Origin: Chaetoderma sp. LZ-2023a
Lineage: Eukaryota > Mollusca > Caudofoveata > Chaetodermatida > Chaetodermatidae
Length of the DNA stretch: 64,000 nucleotides
Assembly: GCA_034401795.1 (NCBI GenBank)
Contig: CM067366.1
Span: forward strand, 73,641,087-73,705,086
Direction of reading: 5' to 3'
Shown: one piece after another, positions 54,541-64,000 of the stretch
Layout: each line of letters begins with the position of its first letter
Position numbering within the stretch: position 1 is the first letter of the stretch
Notes under the pieces: generated by a model
Seen by the model: only the letters and a program-made list of their open reading frames with translations
Database searches by the model: none
Told to the model about the DNA's origin: nothing
Position numbers and translations under genes: made by a program

Positions 54541-56324
54541 TTCAGTCGGTTACCATCCCGACTGGATTTCAAATCAGCCATCGCGCCTGTCTCTGGTTCC
54601 AATCTGGACTCAAAATCCAAGAGATCTAGATCAACGGTTGTGTATAGAGTAAGAAATTCAATCCCTCATACTAAAACACGCTATTCAACCAGCACAAAAA
54701 TGTCCGGGTTATTATTCAACCATGTTCCTAGTGACAAAAAGCACTGGAGGGTGGAGACCAATTCTCAACCTCAAACCTCTCAACAGGTTTATCCTCATAC
54801 CAAGTTTTCAAAATGGAAACTGTGGGAACAGTGTTATTGAGGAAGGGAATGTGGACAGCATCAATAGATCTAAAAGATGCCTATTTTCACATTCCCATCA
54901 CTCGAGTGGTCCAAGCTATGACATCATACCTTCGCAGGAGACACATAGCTATCCACACGTACATAGACGACTGGCTGTTAAAGGCACACACTCAAGAAAG
55001 TCTATCAGCAAATCTGGAGATAGTTTTGAAAACTCTTACAGATCTAGACTGGATAATCAACTTTCAAAAGTCAGAGCTGACTCCATCCCAGAAGTTTGTT
55101 TACCTGGGCATGTTCTTCGGTCTAGAGTTAGGTTATGTTTATCCATCTCAAGAGAAAGTAGAAACACTCATCTCAGTCATACAGTCAGTGTGCAACAGTC
55201 ATCATGTCCTGGCACGGGTCTACTTGAGAATGTTGGGGTTGATGGTTTCTTTGGAACCAGTCATTCCTCAGGCAGCCTTACGCCGGCGGCCGATCCAATT
55301 ATTTCTCATGACACAGTGGACCCAGAGTACGGGTTTCCTGGACTCAAAAGTGTCAGTGTTGGAACCTCTTATTCACCACCTTCAATGGTGGATGAAGAGA
55401 GAAAATCTCCTGGCGGGTGTGACGGTGTCACCTCCCCACCGTCAGTTAACGATGTACACAGATGCATCAATGGAGGGATGGGGAGCTTGCCTGGAAGAAA
55501 TCAAAGTATCAGGGCTTTGGAATCTGGATCAGTCAAGAGAACATAGCAATCTGCTGGAAATGCAAGCAGTAGTCTTAGCCATGGAATACTTCCTAGAGAA
55601 GGTCAAGGGCAAGAGTGTTCTGGTTCGATCAGACAATACAACAGTAGAGACTTACATAAACCACCAGGGCGGAACGAAGTCCCCCAGTCTCTGTATGATG
55701 ACGTGGAAACTGCTTTGCTGGTGCCTAGATCATGGGATTTCCCTGAAAGCAGTTCATATTCCGGGAAGGCTAAATCTATTATCAGACTCATTGAGCCGAA
55801 GAATGAGCATTCTTCCCACGGAATGGCAACTAAATTAATGTGTGGCGGATCGCCTGTTCAACCACTGGGGCAAGCCCAACATAGATTTATTCGCAACGAA
55901 CAAGAATGCGAAGATGACGACGTACGTCTCTCCGATTCCAGATCCGAGCGATATCGCAATAGATGCGTTAGCTATCAGTTGGGAGGGAATGTATGCATAC
56001 GCATTCCTGCCAGCAATCCTGATTCCAAAAGTTGTCCAGAAAATCAGGCAGCAGGAATGCCAAGTGCTTCTGATCGCCCCAAATTGGCCAAGCCGATCAT
56101 GGTATACGGATCTGCTGGACCTTCTGGTCTGCAATCCTGTTCCTCTGCCTCTGATGGACAACATAATCTTCCAGGGCAAGGCCTTGCACAACAACCCGTC
56201 AATGTTCCAATTGACTGTGTGGATGTTGTCAAGGAATCAGCAGTTAAGGAGGGTTTTTCTGAGCAAGTGGCCATGTTTATGGCAAAAGCCAGAAGGGGGT
56301 CAACCTCCAGAGCATAAATTATAA
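54541..56324 (+). pseudogene. DIRS reverse transcriptase, RNase H and connection
   Basis: At 54722-54812 FLVTKSTGGWRPILNLKPLN, then in another frame (54813-55838) MWTASIDLKDAYFHIPI, the catalytic YIDDWL at 54960-54974 and a KSELTPSQKFVYLGM block. Between HIPI and TRVVQAM, around 54900, about 35 residues usual for the family are absent, so the RT core is deleted. RNase H has MYTDASMEGWGACLEE, HSNLLEMQAV and VRSDNTTVETYINHQGG. The region 55842-56324 continues with NIDLFATNKNAKMTTYVSPI and LLIAPNWPSRSW, typical of the DIRS stretch before the recombinase. Confidence 0.85.
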
Positions 56325-57220
56325 AATCAACAAATTTGCTGAATGGTGCTCAAAAAGATGTATTAATCCAATGGAAGCATCTATTCATGTGGTAGCCGAT
56401 TTCCTCTGTCACCTTTTTGATGCCTTTAGCCTCAAGCCTAACTCTATTGCTGGCTACAAGTCAGCTTTAATGTCAATTATCCCTTGCTTGGCTATTAGGG
56501 GAAGTGATGAAGTATGTAATCTAAATACTTTAATTAAAGGCATGGGTAATCTAAGACCAAGGAATCCTACAGTGATTCCGTCTTAGAGTTTATCGTTAGT
56601 ACTTCAAGTATTAGTAGATAAACCCTTTGAACCACTAAGCTCCATTTCCATGAAAATGTTGACGCTTAAAACAGTTTTTCTGATTGCTGCAGTTTCAGCC
56701 AGACGAAGAAGTGAAATACATGCTTTGTCAGCAGAGCCAGACCATTTTGTGGTGACAGGGGACGGCCTTAGCCTTCTACCTAGAGTTAACTTTATGGTGA
56801 AGAACCTGTCTTTAAAATATCATGGTCAGCCTATAGTTTTACCCGCTTTGTCTAGGTTTGATCCTAATTCAAAGGCTTGGTGTCCAGTCCGTGCATTAAC
56901 GTGTTATAAACAACGTACACAGGAATGGCGTACAGACCCTAGTGCTTTATGGCTATCTTACATTGAACCCCATGGGAGAGCTTCTAAAGATAACATTTCT
57001 AGGTGGATTGTGGAATGCATCCAGCATTGCCACAAAGTCGCCACAGGTAAACAAGTTGACATGGCCAAGGCTCACAGTGTCCGGGGCGTAGTGACATCCA
57101 CGGCTCTGTTTAACGGAGTGCCGGTGGATGACATTATGTCAGTAGCACATGGCACTGTGAGTCTAGTTTTACAGATCATTACCTACGTGACACGTCAAAT
57201 CCACTTGCCTTATCGATTTT
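56325..57220 (+). pseudogene. DIRS tyrosine recombinase
   Basis: A core-binding part (HVVADFLCHLFDAFSLKPNS) is interrupted by a stop at 56584. The catalytic part is at 56650-57423. The first catalytic Arg is in AARRRSEIHAL-type sequence (SARRRSEIHAL) and the His-x-x-Arg box is AHSVRGVVTS. In the long frame the nucleophile region is lost, but one base-shift near 57150 reads SSFTDHYLRDTS, with the expected Tyr codon at 57180-57182. A small indel has thus moved the nucleophile out of frame. The reading frame beyond 57220 is spurious. Confidence 0.85.
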
Positions 57221-57767
57221 ACATAAACATTAAATCTGTATATAAATTTGTAAATATTGTACATAAGGCCGTTGACTCACACTCAGTGCAATTTGGTGGG
57301 GGGAATCCCCGCTTTTCTGTACTGTACCTATCATCAACAGCGGTGATCAAATGGGAATCTCTTCAAAATAGGTTAGTCCTATATTTGGTTATTTTTTGTC
57401 ACGTTTTTTATATTACTTACTAAAATGGTGATGGTTTTGTGTTCTTTGTGGTTCCATCTGAGAGTATACGAAATGAAGCTTTCGTCCGATGGTTTATAGT
57501 ACTTTAGCACGAGTACATAGAGAGCGTATAGGACATTGAGGTCATCGCTCCCTCTTTAAAAGAGGGGGGGGGGAGCGGATGTGAAACGGTCATTACTCTC
57601 AACATCGGTCGTGTTATCCGACGTCCAAATCATTTCCTGATTGTGTTTACATACGCAATTTTCAGATGTTTGTTGTGCTCTAAAAGCAAAAGCTTGCTCT
57701 TCCAGGGATGAGCCAGTCTTCTGACCTTTGCCTCTCTCCCGCCGAATTCTCTTACGAATTCTGGCTA

Positions 57768-57865
57768 TATCATGAAGTCTCAGGGTGGTAAGTATACTCT
57801 TGATGTGAAATAAACTAAATCACGGATTTCTTTTTTCACGAGAGAGTTGATACTTACCACACTGA
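57768..57865 (+). repeat. DIRS internal complementary region
   Basis: This block is complementary to the two outer ends of the element joined head to tail. 57791-57811 complements 47073-47093 and 57812-57859 complements 58098-58145 with few mismatches. Such a block is diagnostic of DIRS elements and is thought to template the ends of a circular intermediate. Confidence 0.85.
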
Positions 57866-57974
57866 TACGATCCCGGCCTCTCCGCCCCACAGAGGCTCAG
57901 TCTTTCGGTGTTTTATGTTGCAATTAGGTCAGCCAATATTTTGGAATAGAATGAGTCAGCCCCGCGCATGTGCG

Positions 57975-58148
57975 AGTTTGGGATGCACATCCGCTGGTCT
58001 GTCAGTTGTGTAACCTGCCCAGTGGGGGCGGTTTCTTTTTAATTCTGAGTGTTATTGAAGCTAGTCGATATTTAGGAAATATCATGAAGTATCAGGGTGG
58101 TAAGTATCAACTCTCTCGTGAAAAAAGAAATCTGTGATTTCGTTTATT
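57975..58148 (+). repeat. DIRS right inverted terminal repeat and end
   Basis: 57975-58095 is the inverse of 47088-47200. 58096-58148 extends the end with AAGTATCAACTCTCTCGTG and a GAAATCTGTGATTTCG palindromic motif. The element ends at the ATT shared with the left LINE flank. Confidence 0.85.
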
Positions 58149-58970
58149 CTGAACAAAGAAAGTACACTTAAACTCCAAGCAGATCTCCACAGAATTTTTA
58201 GCTGGTCTCAAGAATGGCAGATGCTCTTTAACTTAGATAAATGTAGTGTTTTACATTTAGGACACAATAACGTGTGCTATGGCTATAAAATGGGAAGCAA
58301 CACACTAGCAAAAAGCATTGAAGAAAAAGATTTGGGAATAACGATTCAGCAATCAATGAAAGTGTCAAGACAATGTGAAGTAGCATCAAGAAAAGCAAAT
58401 CAAGCCCTAGGCCTGATATATCGTGCAATAAAATATAAATCCTGACCTGTTATTCTCCAGTTTTACAAATCCCTCGTATGACGTCACTTAGACTACTGTA
58501 TCCCCTTCTGGTGCCCACACCTACAAAAAGACGTAGACTTACTGGAGCGGGTACAACACAGGATGACACACATGATCCCAGGTTTAGCAAGTATACCTTA
58601 TGAAACACGTCTCCAGAAACTAAATCTTACAACATTGAAAACCAGGAGAATCTGAGCTGACATGATAGAAGTCTACAAAATTTGTTCTAATCAGGACCAT
58701 ATTAAGCCAAATGAATTCTTCACAATGGCATCTACACACACACACTGGGGGACATGCACTTAAACTTTACAAACAACCCTGTCGACTTGATCTACGCAAG
58801 TATTTCTTCACAAATAGAGTTGTTAATGTATGGAATTCTCTACCAACAGAAGCAATTAACGCTCCAACATCAAACACACTAAAAACAACCTAGACTCATT
58901 CTTCAAGTCACTAGGTTTTATATAGGCCTAAGGTTGTCTAACTCCCAAAAATTGCAGTCACTTTTCTACA
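58149..58970 (+). pseudogene. CR1-like LINE, right part of the split copy
   Basis: LNKESTLKLQADLHRIFSW begins immediately at 58149, in the same frame that ended at 47074. It continues with FNLDKCSVLHLGHNN, a VRPHLEY-like block in decayed form (HLDYCIPFWCPHL), LLERVQHRMTHMIPGLASIP and a terminal FFTNRVVNVWNSLPTEAIN. Several stops lie after 58442. Ends near 58970 without a clear tail repeat. Confidence 0.85.
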
Positions 58971-59079
58971 CTGAAGTATTTGACTGCAATCACTGATATG
59001 TTATCAAGGTACTCCGATCAAAGGTATCCCGTGGTAGGTTTACCTGTCTACGCATGCGCACATTTGTACTCTCGCTTCA

Positions 59080-59430
59080 TGCAGGACTCGGGAGGCAATC
59101 GCCTCCAGTTCCATCCTTCTGTCTATCCATGCATCCATCCGGCTATCTCCTCCGAAACTGGTGGAATTCAATCAAATTTGTTACGTGTATCATGTGAGTT
59201 ATCCATGGTCATATGATATTATGCTTTATGATTACAAGAGAGTGTTTACATTATAGGCTCCACCACAGAGTGGGGAGGGGACATGGTGGGGTGTGTGTGT
59301 CTGTGCAGAATGTCAAAGTTGGTGAATTCAACCAAATGTGTTATATTAGTTACCCATATGATTGTGGATTGCGAGACAATGTTTACATTAGGCTACACCC
59401 CAAGGTGAGGGGTGGTGTGCTTATATTTAT
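59080..59430. repeat. Dispersed about 150-bp decayed repeats (also near 61670-61770)
   Basis: A block GGAATTCAATCAAATTTGTT then GTGAGTTATCCATGGTCATA and TGATTAC..GTTTACATTA..GGCT occurs near 59160. It recurs near 59325 (GAATTCAACCAAATGTGTTA, TTACCCATATGATTGTGGAT) and near 61715 (GAATGCAATCAAATTTTTTA, TTACCATATGGTTGCGGATT). An upstream CATCCATCCGGCTATCT motif is shared by the first and third. Non-coding, of unknown origin. Confidence 0.55.
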
Positions 59431-59672
59431 AATTTGTGAAAGTTTTCTTGAATTGTTATTTTTTTATTTGAAACTAGTACCGTGTGTTAACTTGCCACAT
59501 AAACTACTTTTTTATTTCAGTAGAATTGCAACAGGATTTTGCTAGCAACACATACATGTACACTGATTTTAGTAGTTTCCCCTGTCTTATCTGGCTAATT
59601 ATGCTCTAGTAGCAACTATATAGTTTGAATGAAATCCATCGTTTATCTATAGTTCATGCTGAATGCTTGGGA

Positions 59673-60126
59673 TAGGCTTGCGCAATTATTCCTTTCAGTA
59701 ATCACGATCAATTATTATATAATAATCGCGATTACGCGATTAATCAGCTTGAGTAAAAATTACCCAGTTATAACAGCAAGAACGCATATCAATGACGAAA
59801 GCTGCAATGGTGTTGAGAAAAGTCCATTTGCAGGCCAAGAGTAGACTATTTTTGAAAATGTGTCACTGGAATGCCTGGCTCAATTCTCTAGCCAGTTTCC
59901 AGTGATACATTTTCAAAAATAGTCTTCTCTTGGCCTGCAAATGGACATGCATTCACTGAGCAAAATGTAAATTTCCGTGACCAATCACATTAGAGTAATT
60001 AAAAGGTAGGTTTTGAAATATTTTATGCTGTAGAATTATTCACGAATATTTAATTTTTAATCATATTAATTCACGATTTAAAAATGAACATGATTTTCGA
60101 TTTAATCACGCAATCGCGCAAGCCTA
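59673..60126. mobile_element. Non-autonomous hAT-like element with 8-bp TSD
   Basis: Terminal inverted repeats TAGGCTTGCGCAATT at 59673-59687 and AATCGCGCAAGCCTA at 60112-60126 differ at one base. The flanks GCTTGGGA (59665-59672) and ACTTGGGA (60127-60134) match in 7 of 8, as expected for an 8-bp hAT target duplication. No transposase. Subterminal regions are rich in AATCGCGATTA-type palindromes. A long hairpin (59822-59946) lies in the centre. Confidence 0.75.
59822..59946. repeat. Well-preserved palindromic MITE
   Basis: Two 49-base arms (59822-59870 and 59898-59946) starting GTCCATTTGCAGGCCAAGAG and ending in its complement, separated by 27 bases that also partly pair (GCCTGGCT / AGCCAG). 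The transcript or single strand would form a near-perfect hairpin. The decayed relatives at 383-1060 and 52230-52490 show this is a dispersed family. Here it lies inside the hAT-like element. Confidence 0.8.
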
Positions 60127-60203
60127 ACTTGGGATCATGCTTTAACTATCTGACTGCTGTGTTTTTGCAGGAGACATACTCCACGAGTTATGTCACTGGA
60201 CCG

Positions 60204-60260
60204 GCTGAATATTTTGAAAACAATTTGGCTTTCAGGCAAATTGTTTTCAAAATATTCAGC
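60204..60260. repeat. Perfect 24-bp inverted repeat with 9-base loop
   Basis: GCTGAATATTTTGAAAACAATTTG at 60204-60227 pairs without mismatch with 60237-60260. The motif TATTTTGAAA also flanks the hairpin at 62278-62372 and echoes near 60330 and 60720, suggesting another small palindromic repeat family. Confidence 0.85.
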
Positions 60261-60269
60261 AATTCAGGA

Positions 60270-62277
60270 GTTTTTGCTCATTGAAATTATTGTTTGGTGG
60301 CTTGCAGAAAGATGCTGAGTATTTTAAGAATAATTTGACTGAAATGCGTTGCTGACTAAAGCATCAACCACTTGATCTGGTAAATTATATACTACATGAT
60401 GGATGCTTAATTGTTGTAAATATAGTAATATGTTCTGAAATGAAATTTCTTGAAATTCAGAAGGAAATTGAGAAGGTTGATTGAGAAGTAAAATCTTTCA
60501 ATTATTTAACATCCAGGTGTGTTTTGATTATATTTTCTTTACAAAGAGTCACAGACCATACAGCATGTTTGAATCAAGGGCTGGGCCATTATGCAGAGGT
60601 GTGAGATTCTACATAATATGCTATGGGGATAAAACATTTAAAGTTTAACTTCTTTGATCTTGAAGCCTGTTATCCACATTTCGAGGGAACCATACAGAGG
60701 ACAGTTGTTTAAGATGTTGAAAATAATTTGCCTGAAAGTTGTTGCTACTTTAGACCGCAATAGCTTCAAGTCCAATTCAATTCATTGTATTCAACTGTCA
60801 ATATCTGTCATCTGATTCCTTGCAGAGAGCTTGTTGTATGTATTTGGGCTTTAGCTTGGTTAAAAGCTCTACACACGAAGTCAACCTGTTCATAGAAGAT
60901 AGAAAAGGATGCCTTGTCCATTAAGCATGGGGAATTAGCAAATAAACACCTTAAAGATTACAACACCTTGTCCATTCTATTTCATTGTTTACAATCACAT
61001 ATGACATGTATGGAGCTGAACCCTTTTCAGTTTGTATATTGATACATGTATGGTATCTTGATGATATTTATTATGTAGATCTATATTTGATTGCATTTGA
61101 CTGTATATGACCAAATACATCAAATTCAGTGAGCAAGTACAAATTATACAATAAGAACATACTAAAAAAGTGGTCTCTTAAGGTAGGTGACCTCTTAATA
61201 CAGGTTCTCCTTATGGCAGGCTTGACTGGAGATTCATTACCATTATGACTTCTGAATAGTTACAAACCTTTATGTCTATGGATTGGATATTTTTGCCCAG
61301 AGAGCTTGGATTTCGTCACCCGATTCAACCACCATCTGAAAAAAAAGAGTAAAAAATATTTCTGGTAATAGATTATCAAATCCTATTGATTCTGTCAGTC
61401 ACAACATATTGGTATGCTAAAATAATCACAGGTCATTAATTCACACATGGGCTGCCTATTGGCTATGGCACAAGGTGGTGGCTGTCATAGCTATACTGGC
61501 TGCTGTTCTGTATCTATTGATGGCTGTTATTGGCCTTAACTTTGATTGTATTCCTTCCTCACTGGGATCATAATTTGACAAGTTAATAGTTTTCAAGATC
61601 AGACTATATCCAGTGGTCAATCATTAAGCATTATCACCACAACTTTTGAAAAAATGTCGAGGATATTGCTGTCACCACCATCCGTCCATCTGGCTATCTA
61701 CTCTGAAACCATTGGTCGGAATGCAATCAAATTTTTTATGTAAGTTACCATATGGTTGCGGATTACATGGAGTACAAGATGACATTTGGATATTATTTGG
61801 TGGAATGAAATAAAGTCTGCTGTTTGTCAGGTACCAATATCATTGCAGATTGTGAGATGATGCCTCCTGGAGTGTGTGTGCATGTGTGCGGTGCATGCAC
61901 ACATGCACGTGCCTGAGTGTGTGTATGCGTGGGGGTGGGGGGAGAATCCATGGTCAAAAGATAAAATATCATGCAAAGTCAGTGTTTCACATTATCTCCT
62001 CAGTAAGTGTCTGGTTATCCGACTGATAAATTATGACGGCAGATACTTGAGTGACATGAGTGATACATCAGCCCCTCTCTATTGGCGGTCAAGGTCAACT
62101 GAGAGGGTGAGATGTAGAAGTATTTGTTTTTTTATTGTGCATTGACAGTTTTATATAATATTTACAATATTCCCAATTTTGATTCAGAATCTGTCACTCA
62201 AGTATATGACATCATAATCAAATACCCTACGGGTTAGCTGACATCACAATCAAAATGAGGTACAGCTCCGTCTTGAT
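60270..62277. other. Non-coding stretch
   Basis: No gene with recognisable motifs. It holds the third copy of the 59080-59430 repeat near 61670-61770, a GTGTGTGC / GCATGCACAC palindromic region at 61875-61920, and a pair of ATGACATCATAATCAAA / CTGACATCACAATCAAA direct repeats near 62205 and 62241. Confidence 0.45.
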
Positions 62278-62372
62278 TCTGTTTAATATTTCGAAACTAA
62301 ATTGACTGGGAGCTGTTGCTGTCATAAGCAGCAACAACCCTCAGTCAAATTAGTTTCAAAATATTCAACAAC
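62278..62372. repeat. Hairpin repeat with stem-loop centre
   Basis: Outer arms TTTAATATTTCGAAACTAAA and its near complement (AGTTTCAAAATATTCAA) flank an inner TTGCTGTCATAAGCAGCAA stem-loop. About 27 outer base pairs with few mismatches. Related to the 60204-60260 palindrome by its TATTT-GAAA core. Confidence 0.7.
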
Positions 62373-62466
62373 TTACCTGTATAATTTCCTTGAAATTTTG
62401 ATTGAGAAAATTTAGGGTTTAAAGTTTAAAATCCATTCCAACACGCACAATAAGTGGGCAGCGTTT

Positions 62467-63590
62467 AGCTAGAAAAGAGCGGACTGTAGCGAGAAATGAG
62501 CGGGCTGTAGCTAGAAATGAGCGGGCTGTAGCTAGAAATGAGCGGGCTGTAGCTAGAAATGAGCGGGCTGTAGCTAGAAATGAGCGGGCTGTAGCTAGAA
62601 ATGAGCGGGCTGTAGCTAGAAATGAGCGGGCTGTAGCTAGAAATGAGCGGACTGTAGCTAGAAATGAGCGGGCTGTAGCTAGAAATGAGCGGGCTGTGGC
62701 TAGAAATGAGCGGGCTGTAGCTAGAAATGAGCGGGCTGTAGCTAGAAATGAGCGGGCTGTAGCTAGAAATGAGCGGGCTGTAGCTAGAAATGAGCGGGCT
62801 GTGGCTAGAAATGAGCGGGCTGTGGCTAGAAATGAGCGGGCTGTAGCTAGAAATGAGCGGGCTGTAGCTAGAAATGAGCGGGCTGTAGCTAGAAATGAGT
62901 GGGCTGTAGCTAGAAATGAGCGGGCTGTAGCTTGAAATGAGCGGGCTGTAGCTAGAAATGAGCGGGCTGTGGCTAGAAATGAGCGGGCTGTAGCTAGAAA
63001 TGAGTGGGCTGTAGCTAGAAATGAGCGGGCTGTAGCTAGAAATGAGCGGGCTGTAGCTAGAAATGAGCGGGCTGTAGCTAGAAATGAGCAGGCTGTAGCT
63101 TGAAATGAGTGGGCTGTAGCTAGAAATGAGCGGGCTGTAGCTAGAAATGAGCGGGCTGTAGCTAGAAATGAGCGGGCTGTGGCTAGAAATGAGCGGGCTG
63201 TGGCTAGAAATGAGCGGGCTGTAGCTAGAAATGAGCGGGCTGTGGCTAGAAATGAGCGGGCTGTGGCTAGAAATGAGCGGGCTGTGGCTAGAAATGAGCG
63301 GGCTGTGGCTAGAAATGAGCGGGCTGTGGCTAGAAATGAGCGGGCTGTGGCTAGAAATGAGCGGGCTGTGGCTAGAAATGAGCGGGCTGTGGCTAGAAAT
63401 GAGCGGGCTGTGGCTAGAAATGAGCGGGCTGTGGCTAGAAATGGGCATGGCATAGCTAGAAATGAGCAGGCTGTAGCTAGAAATGAGCAGGCTGTAGCTA
63501 GAAATGGGCATGGCATAGCTAGAAATGGGAGGGGCATAGCTTGAAATGGGAGGGGCATAGCTTGAAATGGGCAGGGCATAGCTTGAAATG
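62467..63590. repeat. 21-bp minisatellite, about 53 copies
   Basis: Unit AGCTAGAAATGAGCGGGCTGT. The first 2-3 and last 6-7 units are diverged (AAAAGAGCGG at the start, GGGCATGGCATAGC at the end). A GTGGCTAG variant fills almost all units from about 63180 to 63440, while GTAGCTAG dominates the left half. Because 21 is divisible by three, several frames on both strands stay open for up to 386 codons. These are composition artefacts with no promoter or splice evidence. Confidence 0.97.
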
Positions 63591-63639
63591 TATCCCTTTA
63601 TTAAGTGTGTATAATCTGCCATGGTCTGTCAGGGGAAAC

Positions 63640-63900
63640 GATTGGCTCTGGTGTTATTGTGGTTGACTGGTAAGCAGCTAAACGGGGTTCAAACCCCGCT
63701 TGACTCTCCGGCAATCAGGTAGCTGACGAGTAATTGGTGGAAACATAGGCAGTCTCCTTCAATCCTCATTGCCTCTCTCCCTCTAGGAGTCTAAATTCGT
63801 ACCAGGGTAAAAACTGGGGAAGTTACCAGGGAAGTTAATAATAATAGACTGAAATAAAACCAGCCTAGATATGGCGTGAATGGGACCTTATAATCAGGGA
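63640..63900 (+). mobile_element. tRNA-derived SINE candidate
   Basis: A Pol III B-box-like GGTTCAAACCC at 63689-63699 in a GGGGTTCAAACCCC stem lies about 40-50 bases after an A-box-like TTGTGGTTGACTGGTAAGC. A non-tRNA body follows, with TCTAAATTCGTACC, GGGTAAAAACTGGGGAAG and an AATAATAATAG run. The arrangement fits a SINE. It is not a functional tRNA gene because no complete cloverleaf is apparent. The 3' end is uncertain. Confidence 0.5.
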
Positions 63901-64000
63901 CTCGATAGATGCCAATCAAGCCAATAACTTGTTCCATGGTCTGTCATTGTGTGCTGTTTACATGTTTCAGAATGACATTGCCACGGTTTACTGGCGTTGA

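Larger units (their letters stand above)
47075..58148 (+). mobile_element. DIRS-type tyrosine-recombinase retrotransposon with nested insertions (11.07 kb)
   Basis: Inverted terminal repeats: 47088-47200 at left matches the reverse complement of 57975-58095. An internal complementary region at about 57768-57865 mirrors the right end (GATTTCTTTTTTCACGAGAG) joined to the left end (AGTATACTCTTGATGTGAAA), as a circular intermediate would. RT, RNase H and tyrosine recombinase lie at 54030-57220. Host LINE sequence flanks both sides, with a shared ATT at 47072-47074 and 58146-58148 and no longer target duplication, which fits recombinase-mediated insertion. Between 47200 and 54010 the body has been replaced or expanded by other repeats (48085-49945, 50528-52184, 53700-54005). 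Confidence 0.85.

Noticed and set aside
62419-63622. Open frames of 385-386 codons on the minus strand and 79-121 codons on the plus strand
   Set aside because: They consist entirely of the 21-bp tandem repeat, whose period is a multiple of three. No non-repeat protein sequence of note, start context or promoter supports a gene.

Overview
This window is a eukaryotic repeat graveyard; I find no convincing single-copy host gene in it. Ty3/gypsy, BEL/Pao, DIRS-type tyrosine-recombinase, CR1/L2-like and L1/Tx1-like elements occur together with Tc1 and hAT-like DNA elements, a tRNA-derived SINE candidate and many AT, ACGC and TAA microsatellites. That mix points to an invertebrate animal, most likely an aquatic lophotrochozoan such as a mollusc. 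The taxon is inferred and cannot be fixed from the sequence alone. Layout from left to right: 1-2665 holds an LTR-like fragment, hairpin MITEs, a 404-bp TIR element and a decayed 133-bp tandem repeat. 4300-5930 is a decayed plus-strand gypsy pol. 5930-8605 is copy A of an unclassified promoter-bearing element. 8650-9900 holds a broken C2H2 zinc-finger ORF. 10006-17737 is the best-preserved element, a BEL/Pao retrotransposon with near-identical LTRs, a 5-bp target duplication and a 1990-codon gag-pol frame. 19320-21150 is a minus-strand L1-like fragment. 21181-24041 is copy B of the unclassified element. 24042-29815 is a minus-strand gypsy interrupted by a CR1-like LINE. 29815-32795 is copy D, 32800-34518 copy E and 37470-40880 copy C. 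40934-42729 contains gypsy integrase tails and a deletion derivative with two short LTRs. 43200-46880 carries several LINE fragments. 47075-58148 is a DIRS-type element that split a CR1-like LINE and has itself accumulated a second DIRS derivative, a Tc1 element and a LINE endonuclease fragment. 59673-62372 holds hAT-like and palindromic elements. 62467-63590 is a 21-bp minisatellite, and 63640-63900 looks like a SINE. The most novel item is the A-E family. It is about 2.9-3.4 kb long with a Pol II-like promoter at one end (two CCAAT boxes, a perfect CRE and a TATA box), mostly non-coding conserved islands, and a short ORF at the other end that begins MDxHTGxTNSWDE. Early codons of that ORF differ between copies B and D only by synonymous changes. 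I recognise no known superfamily for it. The second notable result is structural. The DIRS boundaries can be placed to within 3 bases, because the LINE frame flanking both ends is continuous across the insertion and the element's internal complementary region mirrors its circle junction.
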